Source: Crotalaria pallida (lineage: Eukaryota > Streptophyta > Magnoliopsida > Fabales > Fabaceae). Taken from it: a DNA stretch of 64,000 bases. Location: contig CM075650.1 of NCBI GenBank assembly GCA_037953625.1, positions 147,775,206 to 147,839,205 on the forward strand. The letters are read 5' to 3'. Shown here piece after piece: positions 1 through 12,349 of this stretch. Below the pieces are notes generated by a model that was not told where the DNA came from, searched no databases, and worked only from the letters and a program-made list of their open reading frames with translations. Numbering within the stretch: the first letter of the stretch is position 1; each line of letters opens with the position of its first letter. Made by a program: the position numbers and the translations under genes.

Positions 1-560
1 TAAGCATAAATAATTTCTTCAGACCGAAGATCCGCAGCAAAATTTTCAGTCAACAAAGTAGTGAAAAAACCAAGACCAACACTATTTTCTGTTATTTGGG
101 TTTATTACTGTAGGTTCATAAATCACAGCATTTTTAACAGAGATATTTGAACTAGAAGCATGCAAAGATGAAGATGCAGGAAATTCTAGAGATGCAACAC
201 CAGAGCCTAAGGATGTGGAACTAACATATAGAGAATTCAATTTTGGTTCGTAAGGAAAATTACCTTCAAAGAATTCAACATCTCTAAATTCAACGATAGA
301 GCTATCATTAAGAGAAATAAATCTATGGGCATCACTATTAAGAGCATAGCCAATTAAAACAATATCTATGGATTTAGTACCAATATTAGTCCTTTTAAAA
401 TTAGGTAATCCAACCTTTGCCAAACAACCCTATGTTTTCAAAAATTTGAGATTAGGTATAAAACATTTCCACATTTCATAGCATGTTTTATCTAAAGCTT
501 TGTGAGGTACGTTATTCAAAACATAACATGGTGTTAAAAGATCTAGTAACATTTGATGCT
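1..560 (-). mobile_element. Ty1/copia polyprotein fragment, copy A (integrase C-terminal part)
   Basis: The minus strand encodes the end of a copia integrase and the linker toward reverse transcriptase. From about 540 down to 82 it reads NNVPHKALDKT, then GCLAKVGLP and IDIVLIGYALN, as in the region after the DDE core of plant copia integrases. An in-frame stop replaces the usual Trp before GCLAKV, so the fragment is dead. The window edge cuts it. The same fragment lies immediately downstream of RIN13-like copies B and C, so it was part of the duplicated unit rather than three separate insertions. Confidence 0.8.
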
Positions 561-842
561 AGCATTCCCATAATACCACCCAACATGGGTCATGTGATTA
601 AAATAAAAGGAGTTATAAAGGTTTCATATGTATTTTTTGTGAAAGAACATCTGACTACACCATATGTAGAGAACACAATCTTTAGCTGCGCCACATATAA
701 CTTATCTATGGACTATGGTATGCATTATGCACCAAAGTGCTAAATTTGACAACTTAATACCATTCGAGTCTCAAATACCTTTTTCCTGCGCAGAATGTTT
801 TACAAATTATTATATTATCTGCATACTATGAGGAGCCAAGGG

Positions 843-3800
843 CTATGGGAATTGTTGTTTCTTTAAATTTTTGTTCCTTTGATCGTTCCAATGGCCAACA
901 TTCTCTGCATTGCAATGCAGACTCCAGAACTTGCAAGGAGCAATCAAATCGCAAACATAGCAGTAGCACTGCATCAGGCAAAGAGTTGAAAACATATTAA
1001 TATCAAAAGGTCCACAGGTAAAAACTACGCAATCACATAATATAGACATAACAATGTGTATATTGGTATATTTAAGAAAACAAGTGCAATTACCATTTCA
1101 CAGTGGTTCAGATGCGAGCTCGTCTTGAATGGAAATTTGGAACATTGATGCCTTGAGTGTGGGTAATCTCTACAAGCAACCTGGTTTGACATTATTTTAA
1201 TTAGGATTATGAGCGAGTGATTTTTTTTAATAATAAAAAATAGAGATTGATAAATAAACTGGAAGGATAGCATGACACTGCATTTGCGTTTTTGTCCACT
1301 AATAAAAATAAGATAAAATTTAGTTGCAATATGATGTTAGTTATTTAGTTCTGTGCATTAAAATAACAATAGCAAAGTTTAGTGAATAAAATATTAATGA
1401 AGTTTATTAAGAGAATGTTAAAAAAATTGTATGTTATTAATATTTCTCAACATAGACCAAATAAATGACAAAGTATTGTTAGTCAATACAAAGCAGAAAA
1501 CAGAAATGGATCACATGCATCATGCAGCAAAACATTGTATTACTTGGTTTGCATTCTCATGTTGACTTGACTACATAGTCTCGAAACATAGCAGTACCAG
1601 AGATACCAAAATTTTTAGGGTTGTAAAATTATGTGTACTACTTGAAGTATGATCACACCGATTGTATCAATTGGTACTCATGAAGAAAAATCACAAATAG
1701 TACAGTCTCTTACACCCTGCAAGCTATATTTTCAAGTATAAGAGACTGGTATAAAATGTTTAACGTGCATGCAATAAAAGGAGTGAGGAAATGCAAGCCG
1801 CAAGCAAAGATTAAAAGAATGCATCAAAAAGTTTTTCAAAGCCTAGTGATATTTTCAAGCACAAAAAAGTGACCTAAGCAAATATTATTCAATATACATC
1901 AGCTGATAAATTTTGTGCATCTGACCTTACACTCTACTAGGTTTTAGTGTTCATGATTCTGAAAGGTATCATTAGATATATTGAAAGAAAGTGCAGAGAA
2001 TTTCTCTGGGGTGTGAGCAATTCAGGGAAGACAATCCCATCAGTAGCTTAGGAAGTCATCTGCAGAAAGAAGAAACATGGAGGTCTGAATATTCAAAACT
2101 GTTTTATCTTGAATCAGGCAGCCTTGGGCAAGCAACTCTGGCAGATTGCATCAAAAAAGGACTCCTTATGGATTAAATGGATTAATTCCATTTACTTAAG
2201 GGATTAGGACTTTTGGACTTATGAAGCTAAAGCTGCAGATGGATGGCATTTGAAGCATTTGCTCAAATTAAGGGATAAATTAGCCACAGGATACAGGAAT
2301 GCAAATATTGGTGTGGTGCTGTTGATGGCAATTATACAGTAAAAAAAGTGGTTATGGATGGTTAATTAGACCACAATATACTTTTGTTATGCATAAGGAA
2401 GTCTAGAATTCATGTTCAACCCCTAAACATTGCTTCATTTTCTCATTAATGGTTCAAAAAAGATTGAAGACCAGGGATAGAATTAGTCTATACACTCATG
2501 TGGATTGTGGACCCCCTATGTTGTCTATGCAGGGAGCAGAATAAGGACTGCAATCATCTCTTCTTTTCCTGCAGATGGAGTGCTGAGCTGGTGCATTCGA
2601 TCAACAATTGGCTTTGCTTGGACACTTTCTATGTGAATCGGGCAAACCGGACTAGATGGCTTCGGTTTGCATTCAAGCTTAACAAACAGAGAAGACAAAT
2701 GATTTATGCTGCCTATGTTGCACTTGTTTACCATACTTGGATGGAAAGAAATCGAAGAACGTTTCAAGGCAAAGAACTACACGCAACTCAAGTTTACAAG
2801 ATTGTTAAGAGAGAGTTAGCACTTAAGTATAGTTTTAAGTTTCAAAACTTACAGAATTGGAATAATAGGACTTTGGTAGCAAGGATCCAAGAGGAATTGT
2901 AATTTTGTTTTCCCTAGCTTGATAGTTTACACCCTACATAATAGGTGGTAAATTGTAATATCAAGTCTAGTTTTGTTTTTGTGATTGCATTTTGTTAACT
3001 TGGAATGAAGTTTTTCTTCAACAAAATAAAAAAATGAGAAAGGAATCTCACAATAATCTGTGCTGAAAAATATCATCATTATCACTCTCTCTTGGTTCTT
3101 AGTAACCCAAAATTTGGGCACAATGATAAAAAAATGGATAAAACTTGGGAACAACTCTTAGGGTTCTTTTATTTTTATCTCCTAATAAAAATATGTAACC
3201 GCTCGTGTTATGTTTTTATTGATTATTGATAAGCTACATATGTTACCATATTTTTAGTTAATGATAACAACACAATCACCTTAATAAAGACTTGAATTTA
3301 AGTTTTGTGAATAAAATTAACATTAAAAGATAGTACTATCTTTCTGCCAAACTGATGAGAAATAAAACTCAATTGGGTCAATTCATTTTCACATTTACTC
3401 CCCTAAATCTTGAACTCTACATTTCCAATGCAAAAAATCCTAAATCCTAAACCCTGCCAATTTATCTATCTTGAGATATGATCGAACGAAATTCGGTCAA
3501 AGTCAAAATACAATGAATTAGATATGATTAGCAACATCAAAATCCAATAACAGTCAACCAAAGTCGAAACCTTTATGATACAATAATTAATCAAACCAAA
3601 ATAATTTCCGGTGGATCTAAAACACCCATCCAAAAAATCACAGAAAAATGAGAAAAACAAATAAATGAAGTGATTTTAGTTAAACCTGGCCCTTTTCAGA
3701 AATGATCGAGACATCGTCGTCGTCGTCGTCCTCATCATCATCATCATCATCATCATCAGTAGAAGAAGAAATAGAAGAAGAAAAAGAAGGAGAAGGAGAA

Positions 3801-4027
3801 GGAGCGGGAGGATGAGACGGAGGAAGTTGACTGAAGTCCAATGATACCTTGGACTCTTTCTCAGATTCCTCAAAACACTTCATGTCGTCGATTTCTGTCA
3901 AACAAGCAATGGGCCTAATAGGGCTCTCGGGTTCTGGGGAAGAAGGTGGTGTTGTCTTTTTCCGCGTCATCCTCTTCTTTATCGGTAGCACACTGCTTTC
4001 AGACTCTTCCTTACGTTTCAAAACCAT
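843..4027 (-). CDS. RPM1-interacting protein 13-like gene, copy A
   Basis: Three-exon gene on the minus strand: exon 1 4027-3686, exon 2 1180-1094, exon 3 968-843, all joined in phase 0 with GT-AG introns of about 2.5 kb and 125 bp; product about 184 aa. Exon 1 has a basic start (MVLKRKEESES), a Ser/Pro middle and a long Asp run ending SEKGQ. Exon 2 begins VACRDYPHSRH and carries Cys/His residues; exon 3 begins CYCYVCDLIAPC and has a later HCNAE. These Cys/His motifs match, from memory, the conserved C-terminal region of plant RIN13-like proteins, named for an Arabidopsis partner of the RPM1 immune receptor. Compared with copies B and D it lacks the block containing CFIL and FDP after FEESE. 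Intron 1 holds a LINE fragment on the opposite strand. The reading frame is open, so it could be expressed, but duplication and motif loss make function uncertain. A GTG-led upstream extension to 4108 is less likely than the ATG. Confidence 0.7.
1897..3034 (+). mobile_element. LINE (L1-type) 3' fragment in intron 1 of copy A
   Basis: The plus strand carries a broken reverse-transcriptase C-terminal part and then an open frame (2498-2902) with the zinc-binding motif CxxC...HLFFSC typical of zf-RVT domains at the end of plant LINE ORF2. It ends in an A-rich tail near 3030. The copy-C homologue is at 21152-22287. At the matching place in copy B (about 11395) the flanking sequence is nearly continuous, so B either never had the LINE or lost almost all of it. 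Confidence 0.75.
3708..3765 (-). repeat. Coding trinucleotide tract (Asp/Glu run)
   Basis: A CGT/CAT repeat on the plus strand encodes about 15 consecutive acidic residues near the end of exon 1 of copy A, just before ISEKGQ. Length differs between copies (shorter and more interrupted in B, 11 Asp in C), as expected for a slipping coding microsatellite. Confidence 0.85.
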
Positions 4028-4525
4028 GATAACCGAAATGTGGTGTTGTTGTTCGTTGAAAGTGATCGAATGCAAAGAACTATGTAAAAGGCCAATTGAA
4101 CCTAGCACACGTTATTAACTGTTGTGGGGAGCGTGTGTGGGGTCATGTGATTCATGAATAGTACATTGAATTCAAAAGGAGAGATTTTGCTAATTAGGAA
4201 GGAACCGTTGAGATTTTATTTTTTTTAAATTTAATTTATGAAGTTTCTTTTTTAATTAAATAGGGATAAGAATGAATTTATGAAGTTCCTCATTTTAAAT
4301 GGAATGATAAGATTGTTTATTATGTTGGTATATTATTTTGATTTTGCCTTTGACCGCTACATACTCTTAGATATGGAAAGGAGTTGAGCAACTCGAAAAT
4401 CGTTTAAAATTCGACTAGTTTGAAACTTGACTTGTTAATTTGCTCAATGAACATGATTCATGAACCAAATGAGTGGAACTTGATTTTAAAATTGAGCTCG
4501 TTAAACCAAACTTAGTATTTAATTA

Positions 4526-4698
4526 AAGGGTTTTCTTAACCTCAGCCATTAGGGATGAGGATAAGCACCTCAAAGTGGTTATTATTTCTTGAAAATGATA
4601 ATGCATCAAATAAATCAAAGGACTTATGCTTTTATTTTTTCGCGAAATAATAACCACTTTGGGGTGCTTATCCTCAGCCTAAGATTAAGAAAACCCTT
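4526..4698. mobile_element. Foldback MITE upstream of copy A
   Basis: Inverted ends AAGGGTTTTCTTAACCTCAG and CTGAGG/CTAAGATTAAGAAAACCCTT flank about 170 bp; the arms pair again internally (CACCTCAAAGTGGTTATTAT against ATAATAACCACTTTGGGGTG). TTAATTAA borders both sides and may be the target duplication. The same element is at 23788-23964 in copy C, so it predates that duplication. Confidence 0.75.
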
Positions 4699-4954
4699 AA
4701 TTAAATAGGGATAAGAATGAATTTATGAAGTTTCTTGATTTAAATGGATTGATAAGATTTTATATTATTTTTTTAAACTACTTTGACTTCGTCTTTGATT
4801 GATAAATAATACTAGAACTGAAAATGGGTTGACTAGATAGCTCGAAACTTGTTTAAAACTCAACTCGTTAATTAGCTCAACGAATTTGGTTCATGAGCCA
4901 AATGAGTTGAACCTGAGTTCAAAATTTAACCTAGTTAAAAAAATAAGTTGAGTT

Positions 4955-5256
4955 TGTAACACCCTGATCTTTATAAAATGAATAAAAGAATTTATTTTAA
5001 AAGTGTTGCAGCCTAAAACAAAATAATTCCCTTTATTGAAAAATAGTGAATAAAAATTTTCTTTTCAAAGTACATTATATCTCAGGGTTACAATGGTCCA
5101 GACCAAAATATTAATACACATTCCTTCTCCGGTTGAGTCTCTGCCTTTGACAAATTGATGGACTCGATTCCTGCTTGTACCTACGACACAGATAAATCAC
5201 TTGTCATATTACGTAAGCAGATAAATGATCGAATAACATACAAACACTTACAATCA

Positions 5257-5257
<1 letters not shown>
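4955..5257. mobile_element. Remnant of TGTAACACCC-type LTR, copy A
   Basis: Begins TGTAACACCCTGATC and follows the first 300 bp of the 3.3 kb element at 24221-27499 closely, then stops at an ATT repeat. The other roughly 3.0 kb, including the far terminus, is missing. Copy A therefore carries an internal deletion relative to copy C. Confidence 0.75.
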
Positions 5258-5303
<46 letters not shown>

Positions 5304-5306
5304 CAT
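5258..5306. repeat. (ATT)n microsatellite
   Basis: About 16 ATT units at the exact place where copy A lost about 3 kb of sequence present in copy C. Confidence 0.95.
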
Positions 5307-5436
5307 CATCAAATATATGTATTTACTTTTTATATTAATAATATATGAATTTAATAGTATTAAAATAAATTTAAAAAAAATTAAATGTTTTTTCTATCTT
5401 TATTCATATGCACACAGATACATGTAAATATAAATG

Positions 5437-5438
5437 TA

Positions 5439-5478
<40 letters not shown>
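5437..5478. repeat. (TA)n microsatellite
   Basis: An uninterrupted TA run of about 20 units, shared in position with copy C (27838-27872). Confidence 0.95.
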
Positions 5479-5479
<1 letters not shown>

Positions 5480-6639
5480 ACGACCATCATTTGAGTTGAC
5501 GTTAACCCCCTCGAAAACTCGCAAACTTTATTCGAGTTGAGTTTGAGTTGAAAAAATAGTTCGAATTGAACTCGGCTCAAAAATCAACTTGCATTTTTCG
5601 TTAGCAAGTCGAGAAATGCTAAGCTAAGTTCAATTCCACTTATTATACTCCTCTCATGTGATAGTCATCAGATTAACGCTCGAGTCTCCATGATTTTTCC
5701 AATTATTTATCTAATGGAAAAAATGTTAAGATTATTAAAAAAAAAAAGAATAAGGTTAAAACAACATCCTTTATCTCTCATTTACTTTTTATCTTACTAA
5801 TAAATACGTTTTTGAGAAAATTCAATATGACAATCATGGGAAGAGCGTTCAAATTTGATTCAAACGGTAAAGCATTGTAACTAAGCAACTTATCCTATAA
5901 CATGGTGATCGTTTACAAAGACCACAAAACTTTGGCGAAAAAGCTTATAAAACGTTTTTTTTAAAAAAAAAGCTTTTAGACCTTTATGCAAATAATGAAA
6001 ATTCAAAAGTATACAAGATGTTCAAGAAGCACAAAAGCTATCAATTCTGCAATATATTGATTATAATTAATAATCTAGATATTAAATTAAATTAATTAAG
6101 ATTATGGGTGGATAAATATTTATCTTTCATAGATAGATAATGCTCATGCATATACTATAATAGACATATGTTTTCATGATCCCAAACTACATATTCAACG
6201 TGAATGAAAAAAAAATTAGTGTTAAACTAATAGAGAAGGAGGTCTAGGCATAAAGAGGTCGATTGATCGGGTTAATACAACTTTAATGAAACAAGTTTGG
6301 GTTTTTGAAACAAAAAAGTACATGTTATCAATTGAATTGATTTATGAGATATGCTTAAAAGTAAAAACTTGTGGATTATACCCCATTAGGGGATCTGAGT
6401 TTGAAGTAGAAAAAAATTGAACAAAATAAAACTAATATTTGTAGTGGGTTACAGCATGTATAGATGCATCATGGATGCACTCTATTAATTATAGATACAT
6501 ATTTTCGGATGATAATACATGGTTGATGGGAGAGGATGAAAAGTTTTGTTACTCAAGGATGATCTAGAATATGACGAATGTTCCAAGTCATTCATTTATC
6601 TTCTGGATGGTCTTACAGTAAATTAAAACTCTTACCAAG

Positions 6640-6960
6640 AATAAATTGCACATTTTCGCATTACAATGATAGATCGTGCTTGAGATCTATGAGATGCAGC
6701 ATGAAATCATGAAATCATTTATTTTTTGAATGTCTTTGGTCTAATAATGTATTAACGATATTGTATTATGCATTTAAAGGCAGAAAATTGAGGCAAAATA
6801 TGATTTCGACAACCTATATTGCAACAAAATATCATATATGACGTGAAAGAAATATGAGATGCTTCAAGCAACAAATCCTCCTAGAACAAGAGTACATCTA
6901 ATGATGCAAAAAGAGTTGTTTGTAAGGTATCCTCTTTACTTTGTTAATGTAAATGATTAG
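6640..6960 (+). mobile_element. Second LINE relic (zf-RVT remnant), copy A
   Basis: Degenerate plus-strand sequence resembling the end of a LINE ORF2: AEIM-like text, then a region reading roughly HLFFECL. The better-preserved version in copy C (29081-29290) reads CSMKSCSHLFFECPCSN. Multiple stops here; no intact frame. Only the zinc-binding stretch is recognisable. Confidence 0.5.
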
Positions 6961-7129
6961 AATGACATCAGAATTTTAGATAGTTTAGAACAACTTTCAT
7001 GATGTAATAAGATAGATATTTATTCATCGTTGTTTTCTTTTGAAGATAACAATCTTTTCCGTCTAATGCCGAATCAATTGTGCAAGTGTTTTAGTTTTAG
7101 TTGTAATTAAATCTTATATATCTTTTAAT

Positions 7130-8324
7130 GGAGAAAATATTTAATTTCTACTTGTAAGTTGTCTACATAATACCAATTAGATTTAATTTCAACGTGTGAG
7201 TTGTTTACATAATAACAACTAACACATTTTATTGTGGAAAAAAATAACAATCCACTGTATATTTTTACTTATCAGTAAATACTACCTATATAAATTCACT
7301 TTGAGCCAATTATTAAATGTTACTCTATTGCCTAAGGTTCTTTTTCTTTTTTGAAATTGCCTATATTTTAATTTTAATTTGAAAATCTTAAGAAGCTACT
7401 ATTGGTACTCCAACATATTACAACTCAAAGCAAAATAAAGACTCAAGAGATAAATTTTTACTATTTAAAGTATGTGATAGATGATGATAATCCTTACAAA
7501 ATATTTTAAAATCATATTTCAATAATTCGAAATAAATTGTGGACCTTGAAGGTAACTTTAATGTTCATATTTTAAAAGGACACAAATCATGATCGTTTAT
7601 CTCTAAGCTAAGATGTTTTCTCTTATGGTTGATTTTGAGATTAAAACTGATGAGGTTGCTGTTTTCACTATGTGAAGTTAGAAATAGAGAGGTGAACATG
7701 GTCGTGTCGTGGAAAAAATGATCACTACCTTAAAATAAAAATTGACGAATAGCCGTGGTGCAATTATATCACCGGTTTTGCTCCCAAGGGTTGCACAACA
7801 GGCCCCTAACTTGTGTAATCGAGGTAGGGGACTAGCTTGGAATCTCACAAGTAAAAGTTGCTTAGAGAAAGGAAGGAAGGTAAGAAGGAATGGATTGTTT
7901 GTAATCTTGGACTGACCAAGGTGGCCTTCTATAACCACTTCGATAGCCATGAACTTATGACTCATTATTTGTCATCAAAACCAAAAACCCTTTCAACCAT
8001 TAAACTGAATTCATTAACCAGAAATGGCCAAATAATTGAGACATAAATCTTCGATGACTAATTAATTACATAAAAATAGGCAAAAATATAAAAATATGTT
8101 TGGTCAGTGGCCTTCCAATAAGAGGACCCGTATATTGCGCATTGGCTGAACAAATGGCAACGACGCTTGTGTGCGTGCGTGTGGGTATTGGCCTCAACAT
8201 GGCTACCACAAAAATACCAATAAGGTATTTGCTAGTGAAACATAAATAAAAGAATGCAAAGGATTAAAATTAATAAGGTATGAGAAATGTGGGACTTTGG
8301 ATGATCAAGGGCCCTTACCCCAAC
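7130..8324. other. Non-genic stretch between copies A and B
   Basis: Homology between copies A and C stops near 7130 (29571 in C). I see no supported gene here. The right part, left of 8325, should include the long terminal repeat of the copia element described next, but I could not find the other LTR boundary. Confidence 0.5.
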
Positions 8325-9932
8325 AATCCCCCACTAATGGTAGTCAAAGGAAAAAACTAGGAACAAGAAGAGCAACCTTAGGTATTTTTTATGCTCAAGT
8401 GTTAATATCTATATGATTTGAATTAACACGTAGTGATATGAGACAACAAATATATCATGAAAGTAGAGTTCCCTTAAACTTTACAAAATTTTATTAGTTG
8501 AGAACCCCCACAAGCAGTAACCTTAAACAATTATGAGATTCCGCGATTGAATTATAACAACAAATTTTGTTATCAAATTTTAAGCCTTTGTATACCTCGG
8601 GATCTGTATGAGTGTCTTAAAAAGATTGCCTAAGTCTTTCATAGAAGGTGGCTTGTTCTTTCTCACTCACGGAAATCGATACATCAAGTGCAATTTTTAA
8701 AGCACAGCCCAAATGCTATGGGCTATGTAACTATTACATCAAGCATATAAAAAATGGCATAGGGATGAGCATGTAATGCATAAGAGTACTCGCGTGGCTT
8801 CATTTGACCATCAAATGGGTATCCACCACATTTTCCTTCGCTTAAGGCTTGAGGCCAATCCCTGCAACAAGTTCAGAACAACTTTTCCAGGGTATCCCCT
8901 TAGTTAAGTGATAAGCTAAATTCTTTTCACTTTTTACATAATCAAGAGAAATTACACCATGTTCTATTAGTTGAATAACACTATCATGCCTAACACAAAT
9001 GTGTCATCTCTTCCTATTGTTAGTGTTATTGTTTGCAACTCTAATTGTTGTTATTGTGAAGCCTTAGTCCCACATCGGCTGGTAAGGAGATCGAAGCATG
9101 TCTTATATAGGGTGTGGATTTGGTTATTATTGTCCTCAATGACGTATTAATTTGGTTATTATAGGTCGTCATCAGGTCTCATTTTTATTTTAAAAATTCA
9201 TTTACGACCAAACTCTACCAATTCCCATCTATGATTACTCATTATTGATTTCATTTCACTTTGTACTGCATGCATCTTTTCAGAAATTAGAGTCTACTGA
9301 TTTTTTTTCGCATCAACATAAGTTTTGGGATCTTCTTCTAAGATGTAAGCATAAACAATTTCTTTAGAACGAAGATCCGCAAAAAAATTTTCAGTCAAGA
9401 AAGTAGTGGTAAAACCATGACCAAAACTATTTTTGGTTATTTGCCTTTACTACTTCTAGGTTCATCAATCACAACATTTTTTAGTAAAAATATTTGAACT
9501 AGAAGTATGCGAAGATGAAGATGTAGGCAATTGTAAACATGCAACACCAAAGCCTAAGGACGTGGAACTAAAATATAGAGAATTCAATTTTGGTTTAAAA
9601 GGAAAAGTACCTTCAAAGAATTCAGCATCTCCAAATTCAATGATAGAACTATCAATAAGAGAAATAAATCTATAGGCAGAACTATTAAGAGCATAGCCAA
9701 TTAAAACAACATCTATGGTTTTAGCACCAATATTAGTCATTTTGAAATTAGGTAACCCAACCTTTGCCAAACAACCCCATGTTTTAAAAAATTTGAGATT
9801 AGGTATAAAACCTTTCCATATTTCATTGGGTGTTTTATCTAAAGCTTTATGAGGTACGTTATTCAAAACATATATATAGCATGGAGTTAAAAGATCCGGC
9901 AACAGTTGATGCTGGCATTCCCATAATATCAC
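8325..9932 (-). mobile_element. Ty1/copia fragment with 3' LTR start, copy B
   Basis: On the minus strand: integrase C-terminal part (9932-9465, NNVPHKALDKTPNEIWKG, VVLIGYALN), a short decayed start of reverse transcriptase (about 9300-9180), then RNase H from about 9030 to 8845 with RHDSVIQLIEHGVISLDYVK and HLTKGIP, typical of the copia RNase H end. A purine tract AGTGGGGGA at 8336-8327 is followed by TGTTGGGG at 8325, a good polypurine tract and LTR start. Most of reverse transcriptase is deleted. A segment near 9060-9130 (CCCACATCGG then TATATAGGG) resembles the promoter part of another element. Confidence 0.75.
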
Positions 9933-10198
9933 CCAACATGGGTCATGTGATTAAAATAAAAGGAGCTATAAAGGTTTCATAAGTTCTTTTTGGGAAAGAA
10001 CATCTAGCAACACCATATGTAGAGAACAAAATATTTGGCTGCACCATATATAATAATTTATCTATGGACTATGGTATGCATTATGCACCAAAGTGCTAAA
10101 TTTGACAGCTTAATACCATTCGATTCTCACATACCTTTTTACTGCACAGAGCTTTCTACAAATTATTATATTACTTTCATATTACGAGGAGCCAAAGG

Positions 10199-12349
10199 CT
10201 AACAAAATTGTTGTTTCTTTAAATTATTAATCCTCTGATTGTTCCATACATTGTTGTTTCTTAAATTATTAATCCTCTGATTGTTCCAATGGCCAATATT
10301 CTCTGCAATGCAATGCAGACTCCAAAACTTGCAAGGAGTAATCAAATCCCAAACATAACAATAGCACTGCATCAGCCGAAGGGTTGAAAACATATTAATA
10401 TCACAAAGGTCCGCAGGTAAAAATTGCGCAATCAAATAGTATAGACATAACAATGTGTATATCGGTATATATTTAATAAAACAATTGCAATTGCCATTTC
10501 ACAGTGGCTTAGATGCGAATTTGACTTGAATGGAAATTTGGAACAAGGATGCCTTAGTGTGGGTAATCTCTACAAACAACCTGGTTTGACATTATTTTAA
10601 TCAGGAATATGAGCGTGTGATTTTTTTTTTGTAGAATAAGAAAAAACAGTGATTGATAAATAAACTGGACAGATAGCATGACATTGCATTTGCATTTTTG
10701 TCCACTAATAAAAATAGGATAAAATTTAGTTGCAATAGGATATTAGTTATTTATTGATAATAATATGTAACATTCATATTGTGTTTATAGTGATGAGATA
10801 CATGGTATCTTCTCACACGTCTAAAGAATTGTGTATAAGTTCTTTGCATTAAAATAACCATAACAAAGTTTATCGAATAAAGTGTTAAGGAAGTTTATTA
10901 AGAGAATGCTAAAAAAATTGTGTGTTATTAATATTTCTCAACATAGACCAAATAAATGACAAAGTATTATTAACTAATACAAGGCAAAAAACAGAAAAGG
11001 GTCACATCATGCAGCAAAACATATGTATCACTTGGTTTGACATTCTCAGGTTGACTTGACTAAATTGTCCTTAAACATGGCAGTACCAAAGATACCAAAA
11101 TTCATAGGACTGGAAAATTATGTGTACTGCTTGAAGCATGATCACACCAATTGTATCAATTGGTACTCATGAAGAAAAATCACAAATAGTATAGCCTCTT
11201 ACGCACTATTACAAGTTATATTTTCAGGTATAAGAGACTGGTATAAAATGTTGAACATGCCTGCACTAAAAGGAGTGGGGAAATACAATTCGCAAGCAAA
11301 GATTAAAAGAATGCATCAAAAAGCTTTAATTTTCAAAGTATAGTGACAATTTCAGGCACAAAAAAGTGACCTAAGAAAATATTATTCAATATATATCTAT
11401 CAACATGAGAAAGGAATGACACAATAATCTATGTTGAGAAATATCATCATTATCACTCTCTCTCGGTTCTTAGTAACCCAAAATTTGGGCACAATGATAA
11501 AAAATCTATAAAACTTGGGAACAATTCTTCGGGTTCTTTTATTTTTATCTCCTAATAAAAATATGTAACACCTCATGTTATGTTTTTGTTGATTGTTGAC
11601 AACCTACATGTTATCATATTTTTAATCAATAATAACAACACAGTCACCTTTAGAAAGAATTGAATTTAAGTTTTGTGAATAAAATTAACATTAAAAGATA
11701 GTACTATCTTTCTGCCAAACTGAGAAATAAAACTCAATTGATTGAATTCATTTTTCACATTTACTCCCCCAAATCTTGAACTCTACATTTCTAGTAATGC
11801 AAAAAATCCTAAATCCTAAATTAAACCCTGCAAATTTATCTATCCTGATATATGATCGACAACATCAAAATTGAAAAATATTTTAATCAAAATCAAAATA
11901 CAATTAATTAGATATGATTAGCAACATCAAAATCAAATAACATTCAACTAAAGTCGAAACCTTTATGATACAAATAATTTCCAGTGGGTCTAGTAAACCC
12001 ATCCAAAAATTCATGGAAAGAATGAGAAAAACAAATGAATGAAGGGTTTTTAGTTAAACCTGGCCCTTTTCAGAAACGAGCGAGACATCATCATCGTCGT
12101 TGTCATCATCATCATTACTAGAAGAAGAAATAGAAGAATAAAAAGAAGAAGGAGAAGGAGGAGGAGGAATAGGAAGAGGAGGAAGTTGACTCAAGACCAA
12201 TGAGACCTTGGAGTACTCTTTCTCAGAAGGATCAAATTCTAGGATGAAACATTCCTCGGATTCTTCAAAACGCTTCATGTCGTCAATTTCTGTCAAACGA
12301 GCAATGGGCCTGATAGGGCTCTCGGGTTCTGGGGAAGAAGGGGGTGTTG
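10199..12349 (-). pseudogene. RIN13-like pseudogene, copy B
   Basis: Same three-exon layout as copies A and C but damaged. Exon 1 (about 12349-12060) keeps the FEESEECFILEFDP motif that A and C have lost, and ends VSEKGQ, but its 5' end is cut at 12349, where unrelated repeat DNA begins, so the start codon is gone. Exon 2 (10580-10495) has a one-base deletion that gives a stop right after DYPH, and its donor is GC instead of GT. Exon 3 (10366-10199) reads CYCYVWD, changing a conserved Cys to Trp, and contains a 42 bp tandem duplication near the end. The LINE fragment of A and C is absent. Together these make function very unlikely. Confidence 0.8.
10204..10287. repeat. Short tandem duplication in exon 3 of copy B
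   Basis: Two adjacent copies of about 42 bp, each containing ATTGTTGTTTCTTTAAATT or a one-base variant and AATCCTCTGATTGTTCC. Absent in A and C, so it arose in B. Confidence 0.85.

Noticed and set aside
3849..4118. Plus-strand open frame over exon 1 of copy A (and equivalents at 12208, 23110, 41137)
   Set aside because: Antisense shadow of the RIN13-like exon; splice structure and conserved motifs are on the minus strand.
5155..5427. Open frame with a poly-Ile run
   Set aside because: Produced by the ATT microsatellite at a deletion breakpoint.
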